A model generated the notes under the pieces. That model had not been told where the DNA came from and ran no database searches. It was given only the letters and a program-made list of their open reading frames with translations. Below, piece after piece: positions 33,502 to 41,428 of a stretch of 64,000 nt of DNA. The stretch's first letter is position 1. Each line of letters starts with the position of its first letter. The stretch is from Psychrobacillus vulpis (GTDB taxonomy: Bacteria; Bacillota; Bacilli; Bacillales_A; Planococcaceae), in assembly GCF_006861825.1 (NCBI RefSeq), contig NZ_VDGI01000005.1, positions 78,724 through 142,723 on the forward strand. Reading direction: 5' to 3'. Position numbers and translations under genes: made by a program.

Positions 33502-34236
33502 TTATTGTGCAGTTAAACCGCCATCGATAACGAATTCTGAACCTGTTGAGTAGCTAGACTCATCAGAAGCTAAGAATAGTACCATGTTTGATACTTCTTC
33601 TGGTTGTGCTACACGTTTTAATGGAATATGTTTAGAGAATTCTTCTACAGCTGCTTTTGTATCTTCTTGAACAACCATTGGTGTAGCGATTACGCCTGGG
33701 TGTACAGAGTTTACACGAATGCCCATTGGCGCTAAGTTAATCGCCGCTGCTTTCGTCATACCACGAACTGCGAATTTTGTATCAGTATAACCCACAGCAC
33801 CAGCAACTAAGCCGTTCATTGAAGAAATGTTGACTATTGAACCGCCACCAGCTTTCATCATTGAAGCTGCTACAGTTTTCATACCTAAGAATGCTGACAC
33901 TTGGTTAATGTCTACAATACGACGATATTCTTCTACTGTAATATCAAGAATATTTTTGTTCATTGTAATACCGGCGTTGTTTACTAATACGTTAACTGGA
34001 CCGAAAGCATCTTCCGCTTTCGCAATAACTGTTGCCCAATCTTCTTCAGATGCTACGTTTTGTTTAACGAAAAGGGCATTTTCACCTAATTCAGTTGCTA
34101 ATGCATTTCCTTTTTCCTCATTTAAATCTGTTAAAACAACTTTTGCACCGTGACCAACGAATAATTTTGCATGTGCTGCACCCATACCCTGTGCTGCACC
34201 TGTAATAATTGCAACTTTACCTGATAAACGACTCAT
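33502..34236 (-). CDS. short-chain dehydrogenase/reductase (FabG-like)
   Basis: This gene encodes 244 aa classical SDR: cofactor motif TGAAQGMGAAHA (residues ~12-19), NNAG, catalytic Ser in NISSMNG, and YTDTK where Tyr and Lys fit YxxxK. Asp in VVLTDLNEEKG suggests NAD preference. The oxidised substrate cannot be named. GGGGGTCA before the ATG. A TetR gene lies upstream on the same strand with the palindrome TGATAGTCGACTATCA between them, implying TetR repression of this gene. Confidence 0.92.
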   Translation of the reverse strand: MSRLSGKVAIITGAAQGMGAAHAKLFVGHGAKVVLTDLNEEKGNALATELGENALFVKQNVASEEDWATVIAKAEDAFGPVNVLVNNAGITMNKNILDITVEEYRRIVDINQVSAFLGMKTVAASMMKAGGGSIVNISSMNGLVAGAVGYTDTKFAVRGMTKAAAINLAPMGIRVNSVHPGVIATPMVVQEDTKAAVEEFSKHIPLKRVAQPEEVSNMVLFLASDESSYSTGSEFVIDGGLTAQ

Positions 34237-34268
34237 GTGAATGACCCCCTAAGATAGTTTGTATAAAG

Positions 34269-34284
34269 TGATAGTCGACTATCA
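34269..34284. promoter_or_regulatory. TetR-type operator before the SDR gene
   Basis: TGATAGT-CG-ACTATCA, a perfect 16-bp palindrome 33 bp before the SDR start. The same 7-bp half-sites, spaced by 3, occur at 40331-40347 before another SDR gene with a divergent TetR. Confidence 0.65.
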
Positions 34285-34347
34285 TCTTTTGTACTTACTA
34301 GTAAACAACTTTCTCGTTGGAATGTCAATTCATAAGCTTGTTACTTG

Positions 34348-34977
34348 TTATGGCTGAATATACCGTAAAAATACATCCTTCATCAATAACAGCTGCTTGT
34401 CTGCAGAAAGTAACGTAGAAAGATTGGTATCATGCTTTGTTAGGCTTGATTTATAAGTGAATATGCTAAAATTTTGCACCATTGTCATAATAAATAAATC
34501 CAAATCAACATCAGACCTTAAAGAGGTGTCCTTCTTGCCCTGCTCCGCTACTGTAAATAAAAAATTGGCTAATTTGTTTCGTGCAGATAAATATTCAGCA
34601 TATTGCTCAGGTGATTCTTCAGCTATTTTTTCATATAAATCAAAGGACTCGAAATATTTCGCTAAACGCAGTTGTGGATCCTTCGCTATGCCCATATAAT
34701 ATTCTAAAATTTTCTCGATTTTTTCATATGCTGTAATCTCCTGCTCGACAATCTTCCCAACTTCCTTGGCCATTTCTTCTGTAATCGCATTCGTCGCTGC
34801 AATCATTAAATACTCTTTTTTAGGGAAATAGCGGAATAGCGTTGCAATCCCAATGCCAGCAGCAGTCGCGACATCTTGCATTTGTATATTTTGCACGCCT
34901 TTTTCCAAAAATAAATCCTTTGCAATCCCGATAATGTTTTGACGGCGTTGTTGTCTTTGTTGTTCTCGTTTACTCAT
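34348..34977 (-). CDS. TetR-family regulator
   Basis: This gene encodes 209 aa from ATG 34977, chosen because TTGGAGTGA precedes it; a longer frame to 35097 is hydrophobic and lacks a site. HTH: RQNIIGIAKDLFLEKGVQNIQMQDVATAAGIGIATLFRYFPKKEYLM. The C-terminal ligand domain is not recognisable. The recognition helix region IGIAT(L/V)FRYFPKK is almost the same as in the TetR at 40480, which agrees with their shared operator half-sites. Confidence 0.92.
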   Translation of the reverse strand: MSKREQQRQQRRQNIIGIAKDLFLEKGVQNIQMQDVATAAGIGIATLFRYFPKKEYLMIAATNAITEEMAKEVGKIVEQEITAYEKIEKILEYYMGIAKDPQLRLAKYFESFDLYEKIAEESPEQYAEYLSARNKLANFLFTVAEQGKKDTSLRSDVDLDLFIMTMVQNFSIFTYKSSLTKHDTNLSTLLSADKQLLLMKDVFLRYIQP

Positions 34978-35176
34978 TTTCGTCACTCCAACTATTCTTC
35001 TTGCATTAATTGTAACATGTTTACAAGGTATCAACTTGTACTCCAAACTCTTGAAATCTTTATCTATCAGCATTAAGAGTAGCAAAAAAATTAACATTGA
35101 TTAATGCTTAAAGGAAATTGAAGTGAAAAGTAGAATTTAATATAGAATTAAATTTTCGTGAAGGAGAACAAAATGA

Positions 35177-35330
35177 ATGGGGAAATTAATTCGAGTCGGT
35201 ACAACTTATATTCAAGTGTTGAACGTTAAAAAATCAATAAAATGGTATGTAGAAAATTTAGATGCTGCTTTATCGTATGAGGATGAAGACAAGGAGTGTT
35301 ATGGAGAACCGTATCATAAATAACGGTAAA
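35177..35330 (+). pseudogene. VOC-family gene fragment cut by a repeat motif
   Basis: ATG 35177 (AAGGAG 10 bp before) opens MGKLIRVGTTYIQVLNVKKS then IKWYVENLDAALSYEDED, the first beta-alpha-beta unit of a glyoxalase-like protein. After Lys-Glu at about 35297 the family sequence ends and the frame enters TTATGGAGAACCGTATCATA (GAACCGTATC motif copy 5, 35299-35330), stopping at 35323. About 80 residues of a normal VOC protein are missing. Upstream promoter and start look intact, so it is a recent truncation. Confidence 0.65.
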
Positions 35331-35516
35331 CTTAAATGTGTAAAATGGTTATTTATTAATGTCATTACAGCAGTAACTCTTGATACTTAAGTGCATGCTT
35401 TTTATTGGAACGAGGAAGATTCATCCTTAATCGAATCATTTGGAATGAACCGCCTCTCGTCTCGCTTAATATTCTTTGTGTAACTTATATGTATCCCGGT
35501 AGAGAAAAGATTAGCT

Positions 35517-36614
35517 TTACATCGTTGTTACTTTGGCATAGATCATGAAGAATAGGGCAAGTTCACCTACAAGAACTAGGTTAGGGACAGTCACAATCAA
35601 ACTGAACGCGACTAGAATTGCTAACAGACCAGTAAGTAAGAAGAAATGATACTTTTTATATTTGTGTTGTTCATATCTGTATTGATGAAAAGTAAGTGTC
35701 GTTGCAATGAAATAAAGGAATGCTGAACCATAAATATAGGTTAAGCCAAAGAAATAACTGATATCATTGAGGAATATCAGTTTAATGGAAGCAGCAATCA
35801 TGCTTAGCGACATGAGAATAAAGAGATGACCATAGATAATGGCATGTCCAACGGTTCCTATTGATTTATTTACCTTTTTTTCAACATTATCAAAATACTG
35901 CCACCACATGGACAGAATTAGAATGAAGGAAGTGACAGAGAATAATATCGAATTCCAGTCCCCTCGATGCGGTTGTAATACCGAAAGGGTGCTGACGATC
36001 AATTCTCCAAAAAGAATGAGTGTCAATGACGCAAAGCGCTCTAACAAATGAGCCAAGTTGGTCGGCATCTTAATTAAATATTTACGCCCAAATATAGGCA
36101 CTAAGATATCCACGAAAATACCGAGGTATAACAAAATATATCGAAACCAAGAATCGAAAAAGATGGAACTTGCAGAAATAAGTATTCCAATCCAGAATCG
36201 GGTTCCCAAATAGTGAGCTACTAATTTTCTATCTCCTGTTTCCTTCTTTTGGACGACTAGATATTGTATGGCTGTTAAAGATCTCAAGCCAATATATCCG
36301 ATTAGAAATGCATAATAATATAGATCAAAATTAGATGATAAGCTAGAAGTCATGATTAGGACGAACACCATTTGAACAATCATATAAATACGTTGATTTA
36401 ATATGTCTTGTCCGAAACGATTAATAAACAACGTTTGTCCTACCCAAGACCACCAAACTGGAATGAACATTAACACATATTTAAATAAATACTCGATTGG
36501 AATGTGTTTAGCCTCTACCTGAAGCAGGACATGTGTAGTTGTCGCAACAGCTGCAACATATATTAAATCGTAAAATAACTCTAACCATGTCACTTTCTTC
36601 TCTGCTATATTCAA
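35517..36614 (-). CDS. LtrA-family membrane protein
   Basis: This gene encodes 365 aa, about ten to twelve membrane segments. The start VTWLELFYDLIYVAAVATTTHVL and FIPVWWSWVGQTLFINRF are the hallmark of the low-temperature-requirement A (LtrA) family, as is LLERFASLTLILFGELIVSTLSVL. LtrA is needed for growth in the cold in Listeria; its molecular role is unknown. Note this is not the group II intron protein also called LtrA. Monocistronic, with a hairpin on the far side shared with the next gene. Confidence 0.88.
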   Translation of the reverse strand: MNIAEKKVTWLELFYDLIYVAAVATTTHVLLQVEAKHIPIEYLFKYVLMFIPVWWSWVGQTLFINRFGQDILNQRIYMIVQMVFVLIMTSSLSSNFDLYYYAFLIGYIGLRSLTAIQYLVVQKKETGDRKLVAHYLGTRFWIGILISASSIFFDSWFRYILLYLGIFVDILVPIFGRKYLIKMPTNLAHLLERFASLTLILFGELIVSTLSVLQPHRGDWNSILFSVTSFILILSMWWQYFDNVEKKVNKSIGTVGHAIIYGHLFILMSLSMIAASIKLIFLNDISYFFGLTYIYGSAFLYFIATTLTFHQYRYEQHKYKKYHFFLLTGLLAILVAFSLIVTVPNLVLVGELALFFMIYAKVTTM

Positions 36615-36796
36615 CGAAGCTTCACTCCCTACACTTCTTAGCTACAAAATTGGTATATTAACATTAACAGTTAAATAATAATGTGGTATTTAGTAGATGA
36701 ATTAATTGATTTAGTTATTTTTACGGAAGAGACTCTATGTTTTTTAGGAATTTAATAACATAAATGAATATAAAGCAACTACTTTAAAAGTGGGTG

Positions 36797-36824
36797 AAAA
36801 GGTCGTTATTCAACGACCTTTTGG
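36797..36824. terminator. bidirectional hairpin
   Basis: AAAAGGTCGTT-ATTC-AACGACCTTTT, an 11-bp perfect stem between the FMN reductase gene end (36838) and the LtrA-family promoter. It ends leftward transcription of the reductase. Confidence 0.75.
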
Positions 36825-36837
36825 GACACCTCTTTGG

Positions 36838-37407
36838 TCAACTTTTATTTTCTAAAATAGGAAGGTGATCGATCCAATCAATAAATTGTTGTAAATAGCG
36901 CTGAAGATAACGTTTTGTTTTCTCGTCAATAAGTACATTCTGATTGGAATCAATCTTTTCATGTACTTGCGAAATTAGTACTTTTTGAAACGGTAGTACA
37001 TGTGCTTGCATAGCTTCTAAAATTTGTCTGGTTTGCATTTGAGAAAAAGCAGTACCTAATCCTCCGGGAGTTGCTCCGATAAGACCAACTGGTTTTCTAT
37101 TTAACACAGAGGACTTCGCAGGTCTTGATGCCCAATCCAACGCATTTTTCAACACACCAGGAATCCCAGAATTATACTCCGGACTTACGATAATAATACC
37201 GTCTACTTCTTGAATAGACGATTTAAATGTTGTTACCGTTTCTGGATTTCCTTCCATTTCTAAATCTTCATTAAATAAAGGAAGATCTTTTATCTCAATC
37301 CAACGGAATTCTACCGAATTATCCATTTCTACTAATGATTGAGCGATGATTCGATTATAAGAATCTCTTCTTAAACTACCACAAATAAGACCAATGATTT
37401 TAGTCAT
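36838..37407 (-). CDS. NADPH-dependent FMN reductase
   Basis: This gene encodes 189 aa flavodoxin-like fold. The FMN phosphate loop GSLRRDSYNR (residues 10-19), SPEYNSGIPGVLKNALDW and GATPGGLGTAFSQMQTRQIL are those of the NADPH-dependent FMN/quinone reductase family (ChrR/YhdA type). Such enzymes use NADPH to reduce FMN, quinones, azo dyes or chromate. AAGGAGGAAA before the ATG. Stands alone. Confidence 0.9.
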   Translation of the reverse strand: MTKIIGLICGSLRRDSYNRIIAQSLVEMDNSVEFRWIEIKDLPLFNEDLEMEGNPETVTTFKSSIQEVDGIIIVSPEYNSGIPGVLKNALDWASRPAKSSVLNRKPVGLIGATPGGLGTAFSQMQTRQILEAMQAHVLPFQKVLISQVHEKIDSNQNVLIDEKTKRYLQRYLQQFIDWIDHLPILENKS

Positions 37408-37728
37408 ACAAATTTCCTCCTTGCTTGTTCTGTTGCTAGGAACCTTTTTGGATTGGAATCATCATGTAGTTTCGCTTTATATTTTTGATACATGTATACG
37501 ATACGCAGTGGTATGTGCAGAAATTATTGTCGATGTTATTCTGCCTGTTTTGGAAGCAAGTATTCAGTGAAAGTCCGTACCAATACGTGCGTAATAAGCA
37601 AGTTCATCATCTGAAACTATACGATCAGTATTGTCTGATCAAGTTGTCATTGGTGCTATTAAATATCCATTTTTTAAAGTTGACCTATTTATAAATTCGA
37701 ATGTTTATAATCTATTCTTCTGCTCCCC
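37408..37728. other. gene-free stretch
   Basis: AT-rich DNA between two leftward genes. It should contain the reductase promoter near its left end. I see no hairpin, repeat or convincing ORF here. Confidence 0.5.
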
Positions 37729-38247
37729 TTAGCGTCTCCATATGTCTGCGTATTCTTCTTTTTTCTCGAATTCTAATTTCGCAAATGGACATAGTGGAAT
37801 AATTTTCATATTTTCAGCACGTGCTTTATCAACAACTGCTTTTACTAACGCTTGTGCAACACCTTGTCCGCGTAGTGAGTCGTTTACTCCAGTATGATCG
37901 ATAATAAAAAAATCATCATTCGGACGTGTAAAAGTGATTTCTGCTGTTAGCTCGCCATTTGCATCTTCTAAATAAAAACGATTTGAGTCTATTAAAAATT
38001 CCATATCCATTTCCTCTTTTCGAATATATTTTAGTGCACCTGATGGACATGAATCCACCACCAGTGCAACTTCTTCTGTTGATGCGTTATCGGCAATAAT
38101 CCAGGGCTTACGATTTACTTTAAATACATCGCCATTCCCACGTACACATTCTCCTGCATGGACGCATTTTTTAATGTCATAAAATACATCAATGGTTTCT
38201 CCAGGGTATTTACGATATCCACTCTCTAGTAATTCTTTTTCTGTCAC
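37729..38247 (-). CDS. [4Fe-4S]-GNAT fusion protein (YjdI-YjdJ-like)
   Basis: This gene encodes 172 aa from GTG 38247, with AGGAGTGAT 7 bp upstream (an ATA/ATG frame to 38256 has none). Residues ~20-75 form a divergent mono-cluster ferredoxin like E. coli YjdI (KKCVHAGECVRGNGDVF..., SCPSGALKY); residues ~85-172 form a small GNAT-like acetyltransferase like YjdJ (FIIDHTGVNDSLRGQGVAQALVKAVVDKARAENMKIIPLCPFAKLEFEKKEEYADI). In E. coli these are two adjacent genes. The fused form implies that they work together, role unknown. Confidence 0.85.
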   Translation of the reverse strand: MTEKELLESGYRKYPGETIDVFYDIKKCVHAGECVRGNGDVFKVNRKPWIIADNASTEEVALVVDSCPSGALKYIRKEEMDMEFLIDSNRFYLEDANGELTAEITFTRPNDDFFIIDHTGVNDSLRGQGVAQALVKAVVDKARAENMKIIPLCPFAKLEFEKKEEYADIWRR

Positions 38248-38252
38248 AAAAA

Positions 38253-38369
38253 TCACTCCTGTTCTAAAGGTTCTAGCATTGCTTCAATTTCAATACAGTG
38301 AGATTCTAGTTTGATGGTAAGTGAAGTGACTGAATCACCTTTAAAGTCTGGTCCTCTGTTACTATACAT
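38253..38369 (-). CDS. possible 38-aa ORF or decayed gene end
   Basis: A frame MYSNRGPDFKGDSVTSLTIK... of 38 aa whose stop overlaps the ribosome binding site of the fusion gene. Inserting one T in TTTT at about 38377 would join it to an upstream frame (MHLNKNGGVYSEII...RLHFRDF), and further upstream GYKYLVEIRGQVLANMEY also reads as protein. The 38257-38530 stretch therefore looks like the broken remnant of a leftward gene. Family not recognised. Confidence 0.3.
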   Translation of the reverse strand: MYSNRGPDFKGDSVTSLTIKLESHCIEIEAMLEPLEQE

Positions 38370-38636
38370 CAAATAAAATCACGGAAGTGCAAACGCCCCG
38401 CTCCGCTCTCTCTAATAATTTCACTATAAACTCCACCGTTTTTGTTTAAATGCATGTCGAGTTATGTTTTTCTTCAATTTTAATATTCCATGTTTGCTAA
38501 TACTTGTCCACGAATTTCTACTAAGTATTTATAACCAAATTATCTTTTTGTAAGCTTTTATTTTTTTGTTTTTTGTACTATTTTCCTGATTGTAGTGTTC
38601 CTGATTAAGACATTAACATCACAAAAAAATAGAAAA

Positions 38637-38660
38637 GGGAATTGGATGTATCTAATTCCC
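38637..38660 (-). terminator. terminator of the SDR gene at 38728
   Basis: On the minus strand GGGAATT...AATTCCC (7-bp stem, 10-nt loop) followed by TTTTCTATTTTTTT. Confidence 0.75.
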
Positions 38661-38727
38661 CTCGCTTTTTGATTACAGCATATCTTTGTGTTAAAAATCC
38701 TTCTTATCAAAAAGGTTTTCTACAATA

Positions 38728-39483
38728 TTAGTGAAGCATTAGTGAGCCGCCGTCAACCATAATTGTTTGACCAGTAATATATTGAGAATCCTTAGAAGCT
38801 AAGAATACGGCAACACGGCCGATATCATTTTCTACATCACCAAAACGGCCCATTGGAATTTTGCTTTTAACGCTTTCGTAATATTCAGGCTGTGCTTTAG
38901 CCCACGCTTGTACACCTGGAGAGTTAGCGAGTGGACTGATTATGTTTACATTAATACCGAATCTGCCCCATTCGTTTGCTGCTACACGTGATAACCCACG
39001 AATAGCTTCTTTTGCAGCAGCATAAGCTGCTTGTGTTTCATGTCCCTCCATACCCGCACTAGATGCGAAGTTAATGATATTTCCTTTGGATTCCTTCAAG
39101 TATGGTAATGCAGCTTGCATTAAATAAAATGTCGGATAAAATCCAGTACCAAATGATAGATCTAAATCTGCTTGTGTTGTTTCTTCTATTGTTATTTGTT
39201 TCGCAGCATGGGCATTATTTACTAATACATCTAATCTGCCGTACTTATCGACAACTGTTTTAACAATTTGACCAAGATTTTCTCGATCCATTAAATCAGC
39301 TTGAAGGAACATTGATTGTGGAGAAAAGGCTTGCAATTCTTTTTCTATTTCTTTACCAGTTTCTTCGTTTACGTCTACGATAGTTACAATTGCTCCTTCT
39401 TTTACCATCGCTTTTGCCATCCCACTGCCAATACCACCAGCACCACCAGTGATAATAACTACTTTATCTTGTAATTTACCCAT
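38728..39483 (-). CDS. short-chain dehydrogenase/reductase
   Basis: This gene encodes 251 aa classical SDR: TGGAGGIGSG cofactor loop, NNAH (in place of NNAG), Ser in NFASSAGMEG, YAAAK active site and VDGGSLML C-terminus. Asp in VDVNEETGKE suggests NAD use. TTAGGAGGATATT precedes the ATG. It lies downstream of a second SDR gene on the same strand, with a palindrome in between that may give it separate control. Confidence 0.92.
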   Translation of the reverse strand: MGKLQDKVVIITGGAGGIGSGMAKAMVKEGAIVTIVDVNEETGKEIEKELQAFSPQSMFLQADLMDRENLGQIVKTVVDKYGRLDVLVNNAHAAKQITIEETTQADLDLSFGTGFYPTFYLMQAALPYLKESKGNIINFASSAGMEGHETQAAYAAAKEAIRGLSRVAANEWGRFGINVNIISPLANSPGVQAWAKAQPEYYESVKSKIPMGRFGDVENDIGRVAVFLASKDSQYITGQTIMVDGGSLMLH

Positions 39484-39514
39484 TCTAAATATCCTCCTAA
39501 GTTAAATATAAATA

Positions 39515-39532
39515 TAGTTTAGAACTAAACTA
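39515..39532. promoter_or_regulatory. palindrome between two SDR genes
   Basis: TAGTTTAG-AA-CTAAACTA, 8-bp arms with a 2-nt centre, 32 bp before the SDR start at 39483. Its sequence differs from the TGATAGT operators nearby, so another regulator may act here. Confidence 0.45.
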
Positions 39533-39540
39533 AAAAATAA

Positions 39541-40295
39541 TTAATGTAAAATAGAGCCTCCGTCGATGATTAATTCAATTCCAGTAACAAATTTGGATTC
39601 GTCAGAAGCTAAATATAGAACTCCATATGCGATGTCTAAAGATTGACCAAGTACATTTAAAGGGATGCCAGCTAGTGTCATTTCTCTTACTTCTTTATTG
39701 CTAGTAAACATCTCAATCATTGGCGTCTCGATTGTACCAGGATGCACCGAGTTGACTCGAATATTATATTTCCCGTAATCGAGGGCCACATTTTTAGTTA
39801 AAAGTCTAAGCCCACCTTTTGAACTGTTATAAGCGGCATTACCTACCCCATTAATACCTGAAAGTGAAGAAATATTAACAATACTACCGCCACCTACTTT
39901 TTTCATCTCAGGAAGGACCGCTTTGATACCTAAGTATGGACCCTTTGTATTTATATCAAGGATTTTATCCCAAGTGGGCTCATCTAAATCTTCAATCGTT
40001 TGAGTAATTAAACCAGTGATTCCTGCATTATTTACAAGAATATCAACTTTTTCAAATTCCTTCACAGCCGTTTCGACAACCATTTTCCAGTCATCTGCTG
40101 ATGTTACATTATGTTTTATAGCGATAGCGTCACCACCGTTTGCCTTAATCTCTTTCACAACATCCTCTAGTAATTCAAACTGTACATCAGTTGCTACTAC
40201 TTTTGCTCCTTCACTAGCAAATAATTTCGCTTCTTCTGCACCCTGTCCACTAGCTCCCCTGTTATTATTGCTACTTTGTTTGCTAATCGTGCCAT
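39541..40295 (-). pseudogene. SDR gene with a one-base frameshift
   Basis: The natural start is ATG 40295 (TTGGGAGAG before it), reading MARLANKVAIITG, the standard SDR opening. In the run CCCC at 40256-40259 (GGGG on the coding strand) one G is missing: ACAGGGGAGCTAGT reads TGELV instead of the expected TGGASG. From GASGQGAEEAKLFASEGAKVV on, the rest of the protein (NNAG, SSLSG, YNSSK, IDGGSILH) is intact in the other frame. The span is 755 nt, one short of a 251-aa gene. Either a real inactivating mutation in the NAD loop or a homopolymer sequencing error. An alternative start at 40341 would give an unrelated N-terminus. Confidence 0.75.
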
Positions 40296-40328
40296 CGAAA
40301 TCTCTCCCAACCATGTATTTTTTATAGT

Positions 40329-40349
40329 AATGATAGTACAACTATCATT
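40329..40349. promoter_or_regulatory. TetR-type operator between divergent SDR and TetR genes
   Basis: AATGATAGT-ACA-ACTATCATT, 9-bp arms with a 3-nt centre. It uses the same TGATAGT half-site as 34269-34284. A degenerate second site (ATCATAGTGACAGTAT) follows at about 40349. Confidence 0.65.
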
Positions 40350-40479
40350 ATCATAGTGACAGTATAATTTTAGTTTTAATAAATGACAATAAAATAACTT
40401 TATAGCTGCCCAAATTGACGGTTCAGGGGTAATTTGGTAGCATCATTACAGTAATTACGATTGAATGGGAGTTGTATAT

Positions 40480-41130
40480 GTGAATCCTCAAAGTAGATGG
40501 GAGCAAGAAAGAAAAGAAGGAAAAAATAAACGAATGAAAAGTATTATTGGGGCTGCGGAAAGGGTTTTTAGTAGAAAAGGTTTTGAAAAAACTACGATGC
40601 AGGATATAGCGGATGAAGAAAATATAGGAATTGCAACAGTTTTCCGTTACTTCCCTAAAAAGGATAATTTGATTGTAGCTGTGGCTGTAAATATATTGGA
40701 AAGATACTTATCTATCTTTCAATCGATTGCTTCTATTAATGGCACAGGTCTTGAAAAGATTGAAAAACTATTTAATCATTTCATCTCTCATGTTGAACCA
40801 GAAAACCTCGAATGCAGCCAGTTGCTAGAAGCGTTTGAAAGTTATGCTTCAACCTCACTTGAGGAGCTTGGTAATTATCAGGATTACATTGAAGTTCGAA
40901 AAAAAATAGCGGATACAACATCAATTATAGTGGAAGAAGGTATGCAAGACGGTTCCATACAATCGGATAAATCGATCAAAGATGCTTTCGCTGTTATAAA
41001 TGCTTTCGGGTTATTCTCAAGAAAGCTTTCGTTATTTGAAAGGATTCCCTTTTTAAATGATGATTTAGCGCCAGGTGCTCAATTAGCCATAATAAAGAAA
41101 ATTTTTATGGATTATATTAGAGCAAGATAG
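40480..41130 (+). CDS. TetR-family regulator
   Basis: This gene encodes 216 aa from GTG 40480 (TGGGAGTTG upstream; ATG 40465 is the alternative). HTH: SIIGAAERVFSRKGFEKTTMQDIADEENIGIATVFRYFPKKDNLIV. It is divergent from the frameshifted SDR gene with the TGATAGT operator between. Recognition-helix similarity to the TetR at 34348 suggests that the two are paralogues that may cross-regulate. Confidence 0.92.
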   Translation: MNPQSRWEQERKEGKNKRMKSIIGAAERVFSRKGFEKTTMQDIADEENIGIATVFRYFPKKDNLIVAVAVNILERYLSIFQSIASINGTGLEKIEKLFNHFISHVEPENLECSQLLEAFESYASTSLEELGNYQDYIEVRKKIADTTSIIVEEGMQDGSIQSDKSIKDAFAVINAFGLFSRKLSLFERIPFLNDDLAPGAQLAIIKKIFMDYIRAR

Positions 41131-41282
41131 TAAGAGTCAATATGCTTCCTATTTAAACCTTTTCCTCATGTTCCGATTGACTTACAATCCTCCACTAAAA
41201 CAGGTGAACCATCCGCTGTTCTTTTAGGATGAAGATCTCTCCATACCTTTTGTCGACAATATAAAAGTTAGCGATTAGTTGA

Positions 41283-41345
41283 AGACCCCGCAAGCGAAGA
41301 GAGGAGACTGAAGAAACGCCTGCGGGAAGGGAGCCATTTCAATGA
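41283..41345. repeat. GC-rich dispersed repeat, copy 4 (partial)
   Basis: AAGACCCCGCAAGCGAAGAG then AGGAGACTGAAG...CGCCTGCGGGAAGGGAGCC, in the same orientation as copy 3 but shorter. The 41131-41428 gap holds nothing else. Confidence 0.65.
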
Positions 41346-41428
41346 TTTTCTTATTAATGGAATATTGGACAACCTATCTGGCAAAGTCTAACCCAATTAC
41401 CTTGTAACGGGTAGAGATAACTTACAAA

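Noticed and set aside
35517-36614. LtrA as the missing group II intron protein
   Set aside because: This is the unrelated low-temperature-requirement membrane protein family with the same name; it has no reverse transcriptase motifs.
37485-37694. 69-aa frame in the 37.4-37.7 kb gap
   Set aside because: No ribosome binding site, irregular composition and no recognisable motif.
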